Below, one piece after another: positions 12,301 through 24,200 of a stretch of DNA of 64,000 nucleotides. Position numbers and translations under genes: made by a program. The stretch spans positions 48,185,153 to 48,249,152 of the forward strand of contig NC_012870.2 of NCBI RefSeq assembly GCF_000003195.3, written 5' to 3'. This stretch comes from Sorghum bicolor. Lineage: Eukaryota; Streptophyta; Magnoliopsida; Poales; Poaceae. The stretch's first letter is position 1, and every line of letters starts with the position of its first letter. The notes under the pieces were generated by a model. The model was not told the origin of the DNA and did no database searches. It saw only the letters and a list, made by a program, of their open reading frames with translations.

Positions 12301-12650
12301 CTAACCCATGTTATCCCTAAGCAGGGAACAACTATTGCTGCGATAAAGGGTCCATCCTAAGGTGCTACTAAATGGAAGGATCTTATCAACGTCCATGAAT
12401 GCGAAATCATAGATCGAACTGACGAATTGACAACCTTCGGTGCTATCATAGTATCCGCTAAGTTCACGGGCTGGAGATAAGCGGACTTGAACCACTGACA
12501 TCCGCCACAGGGTAAACCACCGCCTCTCAGGCCTCCCTGATGGGTTCTACCATAGAGGACAATGATAGGCAATAACTCCCCCCCGAACACAGCCACCACC
12601 TGGACAATTAGACAGCCAACCCGTAATCACAACGACTCCCATTACAAAAA
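12301..12650 (-). pseudogene. trnA-UGC: Chloroplast trnA-UGC exon 2, deleted intron and rrn23-side spacer
   Basis: On the minus strand, 12472-12506 is the second exon of plastid tRNA-Ala(UGC), with a few changes in the T-arm region. The sequence at 12340-12471 matches the plastid spacer between trnA and rrn23. 12507-12590 is the 3' end of the trnA group II intron, including the gggggggagttattg stretch. 12597-12645 matches the 5' end of the same intron, so most of the intron has been deleted. No functional tRNA is expected. Confidence 0.75.
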
Positions 12651-13299
12651 TGGAAATTTCGAATTGAATCCATTTTCTAATTAATTGTATTCTTTTTCGA
12701 GAATACCGCCACTCGAATTGAAAGTTTTCCAAGAGATGCCTGCTAAAAATTGTTTGAATCTGTCATTTTGGGGAAGAAGAAAGCCGCCCCCTTTTGCAGC
12801 AGAGTGGGTAGCATCGCTTTCCCTCGCGTAGCTTTGATGCCATGAAAAAGCAGCGAGAGAACTACTGGTAACTACTTGAACTATGGAGCCGGCGTATGGT
12901 CTGAATCAACGAGAGTGTGATACTTAAAAGAAAATCAATGTTTCGCTTTCTCCACTTTAGTTAGAAAATAATTGTTGTTAGGCCTTCGGAAAGTAAACTT
13001 TTTAGCCTTCAGATCTGAATGAAATAGTAGACTTGACTAACTCAATTATTAGGTAATCACTAATTAGATCGTGTTCCCAGTCATCTATGAAGTAAATTTG
13101 ACAAGAAAGCAAAGTAATCGCAATTCTTAACTTCATTGATCCAACAACACCAGTTCCTCGATCTTGAGAGTATTTTAGTACTGGTACTTCGGATTCTGGA
13201 GCGGAGCAGGGGCGGAGAGGGATTCATTAGTTTGACAACACAAGGGTGTCATGTGGAGAAAGAGAATTGAACTATTCTCCAGGTACTGCACTTAAGCCC

Positions 13300-13785
13300 A
13301 AGCAAGTGAAGAAGTCCTGTAAGATGGAAACGATTTAGAAATCTGTCTTTATAACTTTTTCTCATGCTTATATAAATACCACATATTCTAAGATAAGAGA
13401 GAAGGCATACCTTACACTTGCCTTGGAGAGGATCCAAAAATACCACAAATGAGAGACTTAAAAGGGTCATACAAGGAATCTCTGAGTTTTATTTAAAAAA
13501 TCTTGCAAAAACTCTAGAATAATAGTTGATCAAAGAGCTAAAACATATTGCTCGACTTAACTGTTATGTCTTTCAACTACTCAAGACCTAAGAGAAGGCT
13601 ACAAACCCCATGGTGAAAGGTAATATGACTGAGTCTTGAGTTGGAATAGTTCACTCTAATCCGGAGGACTGTCCTTGTTTGAACATATGTGTACTTATGA
13701 GGCGCGAGAGTATTGCAGCAACATCTGATCCATTGTTGAGGTTAGCTTTGCTTATGGAGTAGCAAAGAGTAAGCTTGGGGGAACC
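13300..13785 (+). mobile_element. 3' noncoding end of Athila-like element A2
   Basis: From about 13370 the sequence follows the tail of A1 (9540-9960) and B, sharing ataccacata, aggatccaaaaatacca and acaaggaatctctgagttt. It ends in the polypurine tract aagcttgggggaacc at 13771-13785. The 5' part of the element is replaced by the organellar insert. Confidence 0.75.
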
Positions 13786-14146
13786 TGTTGACAGTCACTA
13801 ATGCTTATTTTTATCCATCAACTATTGCTTGACATGACATGATATGAACCACAAAGCATAGTAGTAGGGTTTGAAACTAACAAGTTCCACGAGTTTTGGT
13901 GAATCTATGTTTTACAGGGGTTAAACTTGAAAAGGAATAGAATCACCAAATATAAGTATCTCAAGTGATGAATTGGAGTACACCATTGTGAAGAGCTCAT
14001 CGAGATAAAAGAAATAGAGTTTTGAGTCACCCAAATCGGAGTCCACATGACAAAGTTATGCCTTCTGGAAGATTGCAAACGGGCTTCCTGAGTAGTTCGG
14101 AGTAAATTGGGCATATCTCCCTCATCCGAACTCCATTTTTAGTGAT
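13786..14146 (+). repeat. Truncated 3' LTR of A2 (first 361 bases)
   Basis: It begins TGTTGACAGTC right after the polypurine tract. It keeps the family motif ttccacgagttttggtg and an acceptor-like tttacag ending at 13917, again 131 bases into the LTR, although the rest has diverged strongly from A1 and B. It is cut at 14146 by the CACTA-1 terminus, and the rest of the LTR is not found beyond CACTA-1. Confidence 0.75.
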
Positions 14147-14390
14147 CACTAGTACATAAACGGTCTGTACTCCCAGCTAGGAAACTCCTTTAGTCCTGGT
14201 TTCCCAACCGGGAGCACCAATCCGGGACTAAAGGAGGGCACCTTTAGTCCCGGTTGGGTGCCCGGAACTAAAGGTAGGCCTTTAGTCCCGGTTCGAAATA
14301 CCAACCAGGACTACAAGGGCCCTCTAGGTCTATTCACATGGCAGGACATTTAGTCCCAGTTGGTATTAGAAACAGAGAGTAAAGAGTTTG
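14147..14390. repeat. CACTA-1 left terminus and subterminal repeats
   Basis: CACTA terminus followed by at least six copies of the TAGTCCCGGTT-type motif in both orientations (around 14192, 14221, 14242, 14281, 14347). In CACTA elements such repeats bind the accessory transposase (established for En/Spm TNPA; inferred here). AT-rich noncoding DNA follows to about 14670. Confidence 0.8.
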
Positions 14391-14674
14391 TATCTTTTTT
14401 CTTTTCTATTTTTCTTTTCTTTTTTTTCAATTGATGATTAGTTTTAATATTATAATAGGATTCAAATATGCTGCTAATACTAATAGATATTTTGCACCAG
14501 TAATTAAGTTATTATTCGACACAACATATATAATTAAATAACACAACATATATAAATAACAAAACAATTATACCTACAAATGATCACACGTTATTTTTTG
14601 TACACATATAGTATGTATATATATTACATAGCGGTTTGCTTGTACATATAAATTCATATCCTTGGCATAACAAT

Positions 14675-15603
14675 TCAGTCCTCATTTAGCTTCCATATTT
14701 CGTTGGGATCATTGTAGAACTCGCCATTTGGGTTGATGACGTGGTCATTTAGTAATCCGACTATGGTCTCTTGAATTGCTTTAAGTTGGTCATGTCGTAT
14801 GACTCTTTCCTTCAACCATTCAGTCTTCAATAAAAGTAAAAGAATAAATTATTAATATATATGTGTGTTGATAGTGATTACTTATGTAGAAGAGAGAAGA
14901 ATAAAAAAAATTGTGAATATACGATGCAAACAATCAATATAATTAAAGGAAAATGTATTTATATATACGTACTTTGAAGAACTCTTCTGAAGTTCTGTTT
15001 GAGTACGCCATGATGAACTCGCAAATATAGTATCCACAGTAGTTGCTCCCCTGCTTCTGTCTTATAACCCACTTTTATGACAAAAAATCAATTAGTTAGG
15101 TGAATTGAAATCATCATATATTGTAAATTGAATATAAACGTAGTTATAGTACTTACTCTGTGTGCACTTTGCAATGATTCATTTTTTGTTCCTCAATGAA
15201 CTTTTTCCACACCCTACGCCCAATAAAAACATAATTGATCCTTTAATAATTGTTGAGAGATCTATATATAGTTTTTATAGAGACACTAAATTAATTATCC
15301 TTTAATAATATCTATCATGTCTTGATAGTTTGTTTGTGGTTTTCTCAAGGAGTCTAAGATTTTCAATCTACTACTGGCCATATCGATGACCATCAATATC
15401 CAATGATTGCTGCATAGACATAACTTATTAGGTAGCTATAAATAAATAATAAATTGAACAAATAATATCCCATGTCATTGATATTTTAATTACTAAACTC
15501 TTACTTGAAGTTGTAGGGGAAGAGTATGTCCTTCTTGTTGCGTTGGTTCACTAAAAACATCATAAAATTATTCTCTTGTTCAGGCTTATAATCACGCGGG
15601 GGG
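14675..15603 (-). pseudogene. CACTA-1 Ulp1/C48 cysteine protease domain, 3' exons
   Basis: Several minus-strand exons with plausible GT/AG borders are visible. One at 15506-15603 is interrupted by element B. One at about 15290-15412 contains NHWILMVIDM and ILDSL, giving the catalytic His and Asp. A short one lies at about 15160-15215. One at about 14973-15074 contains QGSNYCGYYICEF, giving the oxyanion Gln and nucleophile Cys. The last, at 14675-14826, ends in NPNGEF and a TGA. This is the Ulp1 (SUMO protease-like) domain many plant CACTA elements carry fused to an accessory transposase region. The triad residues are intact, but the gene is split by a 22.7-kb insertion. Confidence 0.75.
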
Positions 15604-17253
15604 TGTTGACGGTCCTTAAGTATCAAATTTAATTATCAAATAAACAAAGAAAAGGATCCAAATGAAATCAACATCTAGACTTAGGGTTTTATCTGACAGA
15701 ATTCCACGAGTTTTGGTGTTTGTCTATTTCTATAGGGGGTTATCAGGAAATACGGAAGAAAGGCCCACACGTCGGGATTACATAGAGATATTAACATACC
15801 GCGCAATTATCTTACATCTAGAATACTCCAGAAGCCACGAGACCGAAGCGGAGACGAAACGGGGCCAGAGGCAGGGCGCCCGCCCTGTTCCCCTGGGCGC
15901 CCGCCCCCTCCCTGAGTCCAATCAGGACTCTACTTCGTGGGAGATCTCCACCGACCTAAAGGATGAATCTAAACCATACAATCAATGTCGGTTTGATCCA
16001 ACGGCCCATAATCACTTGAAGGGACTATAAAACCAGACCCCTTGGCCCCTGGAGGAGAGAGCCTCTCAACCCTAATTTATTATTCCTCAAGGGAGAAGAA
16101 GCCTCTGATCAAGATTAGAGCCACCACATCAACTAGATATCTAGATTAGCATAGCTACATAGGATTAGAACTAGAAGGAGTCAATCTTCGATTGGTTTCC
16201 GGATCTGTCAAGAGGATTCTTGGTAATTCTCTAATTGTGCTTCTAATTGTTCTTCCAATTATCTTTGTTCTTCAATATTATGAATATGACTTTGTTCTAC
16301 TTCAATATATTGCTTATGACTTTGCTCTACTTGCTTATATTCAAGATTATATTGTTCTTAGTTTATCATAGTTATGTACTTGGCTTAGTTAGATTGGATC
16401 TATATACATGCTTAGGATCATATAGCGTTTATCCATCGGATCCATGGGTAAATGATAGATATTGTGTAGGCGTGGTGCTTATACCATATTTATCTGCGAT
16501 TGTACCCAATATGCCAGATCGTGGGGTAGTTCGTGATAGTGACAACTTCATTGATTCTTATATAGTCCCCCTCTCGTGTATTGGGCTGGCAGAGCAACAT
16601 TATTACAGGGGAGTGATTGCTATGTTTCTCATTTACCTTGCTAATATCACTATGCATGGGCGTAGTCTTGTCTCGCAATGATTGCTAAGTATGCTTGCAC
16701 TAATTATGATAATGCTAGACTATATAGTTGAGAATAGCTTAGGAAATATTCTTGTAGTTCATTCTAATTCCATGCTAATGACTTTCTAGAGTATCTAATT
16801 GAGGTGCTTATCATATTTATATGTGGCTGATCAGATTAATTATCTTTGTCACTATTTATTATTTCATATATCTTTTATGTGACACTTATCCCTGTATGAA
16901 GAGTTAGATAAATGTTCTCAATTACATATGCAATGATAGATGCTCAATCTCATATTCTATTCTGTAATCAATATTGATGATTGTTAATCCCTTCACAGTG
17001 GTAAAAATATAAATAACGATACCTGGAATACTTCCCGGTTAAAATGCTACATCGGTATTAATCTGTGCGCTTGCAGATCTCATTCATTATTTATTTAGAA
17101 GAGCAATTGCATATTTCAATACCGCGTCTCTCATGTCATGCTGGGGATGACAACTTGGCTTAAGTGGTATGAGGGATAGGTTTGGCATTTTTGGCACCGT
17201 TACTAGAATTAGGAATTGTCTACTTTTGGTAGTGATGTTAAGAATACCCAACA
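15604..17253 (+). repeat. 5' LTR of element B
   Basis: TGTTGACGG...ACCCAACA. It carries GC boxes at 15874-15885 and 15895-15906 and TATA (tataaaa) at 16026-16032. The acceptor-like site is mutated to TATAG here (ends 15735). An open frame of 144 codons lies at 16247-16681. It differs from the 3' LTR only by scattered substitutions and small indels. Confidence 0.9.
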
Positions 17254-17261
17254 AGCATTTT

Positions 17262-17279
17262 TGGCGCCGTTGCCGGGGA
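17262..17279 (+). other. Primer binding site of B (tRNA-Asp)
   Basis: TGGCGCCGTTGCCGGGGA is complementary to the 3' end of plant tRNA-Asp(GUC). It begins 8 bases after the LTR. Athila elements typically use this primer. The leader continues to 17370, where Tekay D interrupts it. Confidence 0.88.
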
Positions 17280-17370
17280 AGGTTGATTACTAATCAAGAA
17301 TGGAATAAAAGGTTTTGAGTTATCATTCGCATCACTAATATGATTGAGCTTATCTATTCTCTTATGCAGC

Positions 17371-20300
17371 TGTAACAGAACCGACCAAATTATAAGAGAT
17401 TAAGCCTAACAGTGACCATTTGCATAGTCAAACCATTACGCTTAAGCCCATATAATTCCGGTAGTCCGTGAAATCTCGAAGGATTTCAAACCACACATCG
17501 CCATCCATAAATACCTCCAGATTACAACATTCATAAAATACATCGGAGTACTTAAAGTTATTACAAACCAAGTTCTTCGAGTAGCGGAAGCTTCGTAATT
17601 CAAAAATACAACACACACATTTAGTCTGATACAGTGCCATAGTTCGGTCATTCCCACAACAGCAACAGAGGAGACGGAGTGACCATCGCCCTTGGTCTAG
17701 TCATCACCCATGGCTGGGTACAGACAGAGGATGCAATAACCATAGTACATTTGACCATCTGCAAAACAACATGGGAATAGAACCCTGAGTACGAGAAGGT
17801 ACTCAGCTAGACTTACCCGTCATAACTGAAAAATAAAGACTCTTCAAGGATCATGAAGGCTATATAGTGGGGTAGGTGACGACCATTTTGCAAAATCGCA
17901 GAATTCTATTATCATAACCTACATAAGTCTTTCTTCTTTTAATTTGCTCAAGTTGAAGGTATCATTACCTAATATCTAGGTTTGCACCTGCACTATCACA
18001 AGCAAGTATAGTGTTATGATAGTACCTCAACATAGCATTTCTTAGAACCATTCATCATTATAACCCAAGTGTTCCATAGTCCTTACTACGAGGACAGGGC
18101 TCATGTCAAGTGCTCACTATCCAGGAGCGATGGCGATTCGAATCGATTTCTAACCAGCTGGCGAGGTATTCCCCACACAAACCACACTCACTGATCAAGT
18201 GAGCTACAGATCACCGTATTACACTATCCAGGACCAATTCGCGGGTTCGGCAGGCACCGCCAGTACCCGAGGACCATTCCGGTGACCGAGGTATCCAAGG
18301 TATACCAAGGTTGCGCGTCGCGCCCTCGTCGTTCTCCTCAACCATCACCAATACAGCGCGTGGCGGCTCGATTCGCGGCCCGGATAGTGTTCAGGCTTCG
18401 CGGTCGGAATGACTTATCCTTCCAGCTAAGTGTGGGGCATGCGTTCAACATGACAAGAGGGCCGTCAACGATCGGTCCTTAATCGACACAGGCAGGGGCA
18501 CTATAGTCAACCCACCATAAGACCCTGCCCGGTCTCCAATTACATTTCACACTTGGTTATTCTTTTCCCCCAGCAACCAATGCTTCATCAAGCAGGTATC
18601 CACCTATTTCTCGCAGGTGACAGGAAATCACCCGACTTCTACCGGACTAAGCAAGCTAAGCATAGACTCCGTGCCTATCTACATAGGACAAGGTAGGTGA
18701 ACGATTAGGGATAACAAGGAGTACATATGCATCAACGGTGTCAATCAAATCCTATCACTTAGATGCAATATAGTAGAACAATTATAGCGCATCATATAAG
18801 TTAGCGAGAATAGGGAGACTTAGAATGCTCCAGGGCTTGCCTTTCTCAAACGTGCTGGGTCGGTGATCCGGACACTCCTGCAGCTCCTCTCCGGGTTCCT
18901 GTGCTTCCGGAGGTTCCTCCTGAATCTCCTCGGGTTCCTCGGGTCCCACTTCGTTCTCCTGCGAGCCTGTATGATGCATGTGTGCTTATGAGTTTAGTGC
19001 GAGATGCCCGAGTGGATGCTTATATGAGAAAGTACCAAAGGAGTCATGACATGATGCATATGTAATGTGCTTGGTCATGCTCATTACAAGGTAGTCCACA
19101 TCATCCAAGAACAAACAATTGAATCAAACATCTATTGCATTCCCTTCTTTAATTATTTTTCAAATGCAACCAGCAACCCACATGATGCTTCAAAGATACA
19201 CCAAACCCAACTTATTCTATTCAACCTATATATACAACGATTCATAATTTTCTTTATTCATTTCTAGGCCCATTAAAATTCACATGCAGTTCTGTTCATC
19301 AATAAATTCCACAAAAATTACAAGAGACTACCAGTCAACCATAGAGTCTACTGTAAATTTTTCATAGTTTTTGGATACTTATTTTGAGCCACAAAAATCA
19401 CAAGATTAATTCATAGGGTAAGTATAATTATTCTACTGTGATATAAGTGTCAAACAACAGATTTCATATTTTTACAATTTGTCTAACATCATAAGAAACA
19501 CCCACAAAATTTTCCAGATTTATTGCATGATCCAATTAATTATTAAAAATCATAAATCACTACCATGCAAGCATTTAAATTACCATAAATTCATTTATAC
19601 ACCAAATAATATGTAGCAATATTTTCCCAATGAGTAATCATACATGCAGAGCCAACAAATCAAGTTCCACATTTTTCTGAACCATATTTTATTTACTATG
19701 CATTTTCCAAGTTTAACAAAAACATGGATTAAATATATTTATTCAGAAAAGTTACTCAGACATGACATGCAATTACATCAAACTGTAGATCTGGAAATAT
19801 AGAGCACACCAAAATTTATTTCATCCAATTTGGAGCTATAGAACTCAAGATATAAATTTTACAAGTTCTGAATCAATTTCTGGAAATTATTTATTCAAGA
19901 CAACCGACGAAAAAGGCTACGCGCACCCAGATCTACACCCACCGGGGTCCCCTTGCGACTGACAGTGGGTCCCCGACCCCACCGGTCAGCGAGACCGAGA
20001 GGGAGCTCACCTCCGACGAGCGGATCTCGCCGGCGGTGAGGTCTCCGGCCACGGGGTAAGCACCAACGTGCTCCCCGCAGCGAGGCGCACCCAACGGTAC
20101 CCTTGGATTGGCCGGAGGATGACCGGAACACCTCCGACGAGCATGCATGGCGGCACGGCGGCGCTGCTCGCCGTGGCCAGGCCGCTCCGGCGCGGTAGAG
20201 CGTGCGCAAACGCCTCTCCGAGCTTCCTCACCACCCTACCGACCTAGCGCACCCAAGAACCAGCGAAAAGAGGCAGAGAAACACAAGATCCGTCACGGCG

Positions 20301-21237
20301 GAGTACTCCGGCGAGCTCGGGGTAACTCCGGCGAGCCATTCCCGGCGCTCGACGGAACGCGCGCACAAGCTTACCCTAACGATGACGAAGGCTCTGGTGT
20401 TCTCGGCGGTGAGCTTGAGGCTCTGGTGCGGTCGGCGGCGAGCGGCGGGGCTTTCTCCGGCAATGGCGCGCGGAGGAGCTGCTGCTGCTGCACGGTGCGA
20501 GTGGAGGGAGGTAGGAGAAGGAGGGCGCGGGGGACAGAACGGAGGAAATGGCCTGGGAGCCTGAGCCGGCGTCCCGACCAGGGGGGGTGGAGGCCGGCCG
20601 CGGCGCGTCCAACGCCGGCGTACGGCCGCCACGGGGCCGGCGCCGGGTGGAGCGAGGCGCGTCCGCGTGCGCGGGAGAGAGGGGAAGGGGGAGCAGGCCG
20701 GGCCGCTCGCTGGGCCGAAAAGGGAGCGGGGTTGGCCCAGCAGCGCCTGCCCCTTTCCCTTTTTTTTGAATTTCTTTTCTCCAAATTCTTTCTAAAATCA
20801 TTTGGACCAATTTAAAATCACTTTCACCTCTTGCTCCCAAAAACAAAGTTGTTCCAAAACAAAAACTCTACAACTTTGCTTTAATAAGCAAGACCAAATT
20901 CCAACTAGAATTTGAATTGCAAATTAAAACTTAGTTCTAGGTTTTTAAATAAATTCAATTTGGAAATCTTGTATAAATTCCATTTCTCAAATTCCATAGC
21001 TCCAAAATTTACACAAAAATACTCTAAATTCTTCTTACACATAAATCAACCTAGTTTGAATATTTCACATTTTTAGAAGCAAGCATCATAATTTTAGCAT
21101 AATTAAAACACATGAAATAAAGCACATAAAATCATGTTTTGGGATGAAATGACATGCTCATGATGCTATGCTTGATGAGAATGCTTATGCATTGCTTTGA
21201 TAAGGCTAAGTGCATGCTTAACACCTAGGGTGTTACA
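17371..21237 (-). repeat. 3' LTR of Tekay D
   Basis: On the plus strand it reads TGTAACAGAACC...GGGTGTTACA, so TGTAACACCC...CTGTTACA on the element strand; 3867 bases. A very GC-rich CpG-dense block at about 19900-20760 is probably the promoter and leader zone. It carries an extra stretch of roughly 40 bases (around 20548-20600) that the other LTR lacks. Overlapping ORFs on both strands there reflect GC bias. AT-rich DNA flanks the block. Confidence 0.9.
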
Positions 21238-21250
21238 ACCCTTCCCCCCT
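21238..21250 (-). other. Polypurine tract of Tekay D
   Basis: Minus strand AGGGGGGAAGGGT directly before the 3' LTR; it overlaps the first base of the pol stop codon. It primes plus-strand DNA synthesis in this class of element. Confidence 0.85.
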
Positions 21251-24200
21251 TAGGGAAATCTCGTCCCGAGATTTTCGGTTACTAACCATTTCTTATGAAA
21301 TTTTGGATAAACTGTTTTTAAGTAATCCTTTGTTTCCCAGGTGGCATCCCTATCGTCATGATGACTCCACACCACCTTATATGTTCGGACAACTTTGTTT
21401 CGGGTTACTCGTTCCTTGGTATCCACAATTTCCACTGGCTGCTCTTTATACTCTAAGTCTGCTCTTATCTTGATCCCTCGAGGTTCAATCCTTTGTTCAG
21501 GCACTTTCAAACATTTCCGTAACTGAGACACATGGAAGACCGGAAAGATCGAACTCAACTCCTCAGGTAACTGAATCTTGTAGGCCACTGGGCCTTTCCT
21601 CTCCAGTACTTGATACGGTCCCACATATCTGGGCGCAAGCTTGCTTCGAACTCGGAAACGTTGAACTTTCTTCATTGGCGTAACCTTGAGGTACACATAG
21701 TCACCTATGTTGAATTCAAGTGGCCTTCTCCTTTTATCCGCATAACTCTTTTGTCGTGATTGTGCTGCTTGCATATGCTGTTGTATGGTTTGTACCTTTT
21801 TCTCTGCTTCATTCACAAAGTCGATACCATAGTATCTTCTTTCACCAGGTTCAACCCAGTTTAACGGAGTTCTACATCTTCGACCATACAAAGCTTCGAA
21901 CGGGGCCATCTTGATGCTCTCTTGATAACTATTATTGTATGAGAATTCAGCCAGAGGTAACCATGATTCCCATGATCCCTTGGATGATAGCACACAGGCC
22001 CTCAGCATATCTTCTAACACTTGATTTAGCCTCTCAGTTTGGCCCGATGTCTGGGGATGATACGCCGTGCTTCTTATCAGACTGGTGCCGAAACTCTTAT
22101 GCATTCGCTCCCAGAAGTGAGCGGTGAACTGCGGTCCTCTATCTGATATGATGGTCTTGGGAATACCATGCAACTTGACAATCTCAGCCATATATATATC
22201 GACATACTCAGGAGGTCGGTAACGGGTCTTCACAGGAATGAAATGGGCCGATTTGGTCAATCGATCTATGATTACCCAAATCGAGTCATTCCCCTTCCTT
22301 GTCGTTGGTAAACCCGTGATAAAGTCCATACTGACCTCTTCCCATTTCCACTCTGGAACGGATAACGGTTGTAACAGACCTGCAGGCTTCATGTGGATGG
22401 CCTTAACTCTGCAACACGTGTCACAACGGGCTACATATGCGGCTATTTCCTTCTTCATCTTGGTCCACCAAAAGTGGGGTCTTAGATCTTGATACATTTT
22501 GCTACTGCCAGGATGAATAGAAAGTTTTGAGAGATGGGCTTCATCCATGATACGATTCTTCAATTCACGATTCTTCGGAACTACTAACCAATGTTGAAAC
22601 CACAGTACCCCTTTTTCATCAACTCGAAATTGAGTTTTTGGGTCATCTTTGATATTCTCCTTGATGTGGAAAATATCCTTGTCTGTTTTCTGTCCTTCAA
22701 TGACTTGACTCTCGAGTGAGCAACTGAGTTGTATGTGACATAAGACCTCAGGATGCATGAGATTGAACCCATCTTCAAACAACGGTTGAACCACCTGATA
22801 GTGTGGTTTACGACTCAACGCATCCGCTACTACATTAGCCTTGCCGGGATGATAGTGAACTTCCAGATCATAGTCCTTGATTAGCTCTAACCACCGTCGT
22901 TGCCTCATATTCAGCTCGGACTGAGTGAAGATGTACTTCAAGCTCTTATGGTCGGTGAAAACGTGACACTTATTCCCCAGCAGATAGTGTCTCCAAATCT
23001 TCAAAGCGTGCACTACTACTGCTAACTCGAGGTCGTGCGTTGGGTAGTTGACTTCGTGCTTTCTCAACTGTCGGGAAGCATAAGCTATCACCCTGCCATC
23101 CTGCATCAACACACACCCCAGGCCACTCTTCGATGCGTCACAAAACACATCAAAAGGCTTCTCTATATTGGGCTGTGCCATAACAGGAGCAGTGGTTAGC
23201 AACTTTCGCAAGGTGCGGAAGGCTATCTCACACCCTTCCGTCCAAACAAACTTATGATCCTTTTGTAGCAAACTCGTCATTGGCTTAGCAATCTTGGAGA
23301 AGTCAGGTATGAATCGATGATAATACCCGGCCAGACCAAGAAAACTTCTAACTTCCGAGACAGAAGTTGGTGCCTTCCAGTCCATGACTTCCTGCACTTT
23401 TGACGGATCCACAGCAATCCCTTCTTCCGACAGAATGTGCCCTAGAAAAGGAACTTTCTTCAACCAGAACTCACACTTGCTGAACTTGGCATATAACTGA
23501 TGCTCTCATAATCGTGTCAGCACGATTCTCAGATGCTCGGCGTGATCTTGCTCATTTTCTGAATAAACCAGAATATCATCGATAAACACCACAACAAACT
23601 TATCCAATTCTGGCATAAAGACTGAATTCATAAGATACATAAAGTATGCAGGAGCATTCGTCAATCCAAAGGACATGACAAGATACTCATACAACCCATA
23701 TCTGGTGGAAAAAGCAGTCTTCAGGATATCTTGCGGACGAATCTTGATTTGGTGATACCCTGACCTCAGGTCTATCTTGGAAAACACTTTTGCCTTGGAC
23801 AACTGATCAAACAGGATATCAATCCTTGGCAACGGATACTTATTCTTGATTGTCACTGCATTGAGTGGACGATAGTCCACGCACATGCGCAACGATTGAT
23901 CCTTCTTTTTCACAAACAACGCCAGACAACCCCATTCCGACAAACTTGGCCGGATGAATCCTTTATCCAGCAACTCTTTTAGTTGATTCTTTAACTCAGC
24001 GAGTTTGTTTGGTGGCATCCTGTATGGCCTTCTAGATATTGGTGCTGTACCTGGTATCAACTCGATTGCAAACTCTACTTCCCTATCCGGAGGAAGTCCT
24101 GGTAATTCCTCAGGAAAAACATCAGGGAACTCACAGACTACTGGGATCTGTGGTAACGGAACCACGTGCGTAGCACAAGAGATGCTAGCAAAGTCAAGAC

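Larger units (their letters stand above)
11608..13220. other. Organellar DNA mosaic (NUMT/NUPT)
   Basis: Unlike the transposon DNA around it, this stretch contains recognisable organelle pieces: a cox1 fragment, half of trnR-UCU, and trnA-UGC exon 2 with intron and the spacer towards rrn23. They are not adjacent in standard organelle genomes. The chloroplast pieces could have arrived through mitochondrial DNA, which often carries plastid inserts, or been joined during nuclear integration. The 12000-12300 and 12650-13220 segments look mitochondrial or plastid in style but I cannot name genes. The right boundary is approximate. Confidence 0.65.

Noticed and set aside
20147..20846. Long overlapping ORFs on both strands (100-220 codons), also at 30470-31388
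   Set aside because: They lie in the GC-rich block of the Tekay D LTRs, where stop codons are rare in all frames. Indels between the two LTRs break the frames, and products are low-complexity R/P/A/G.
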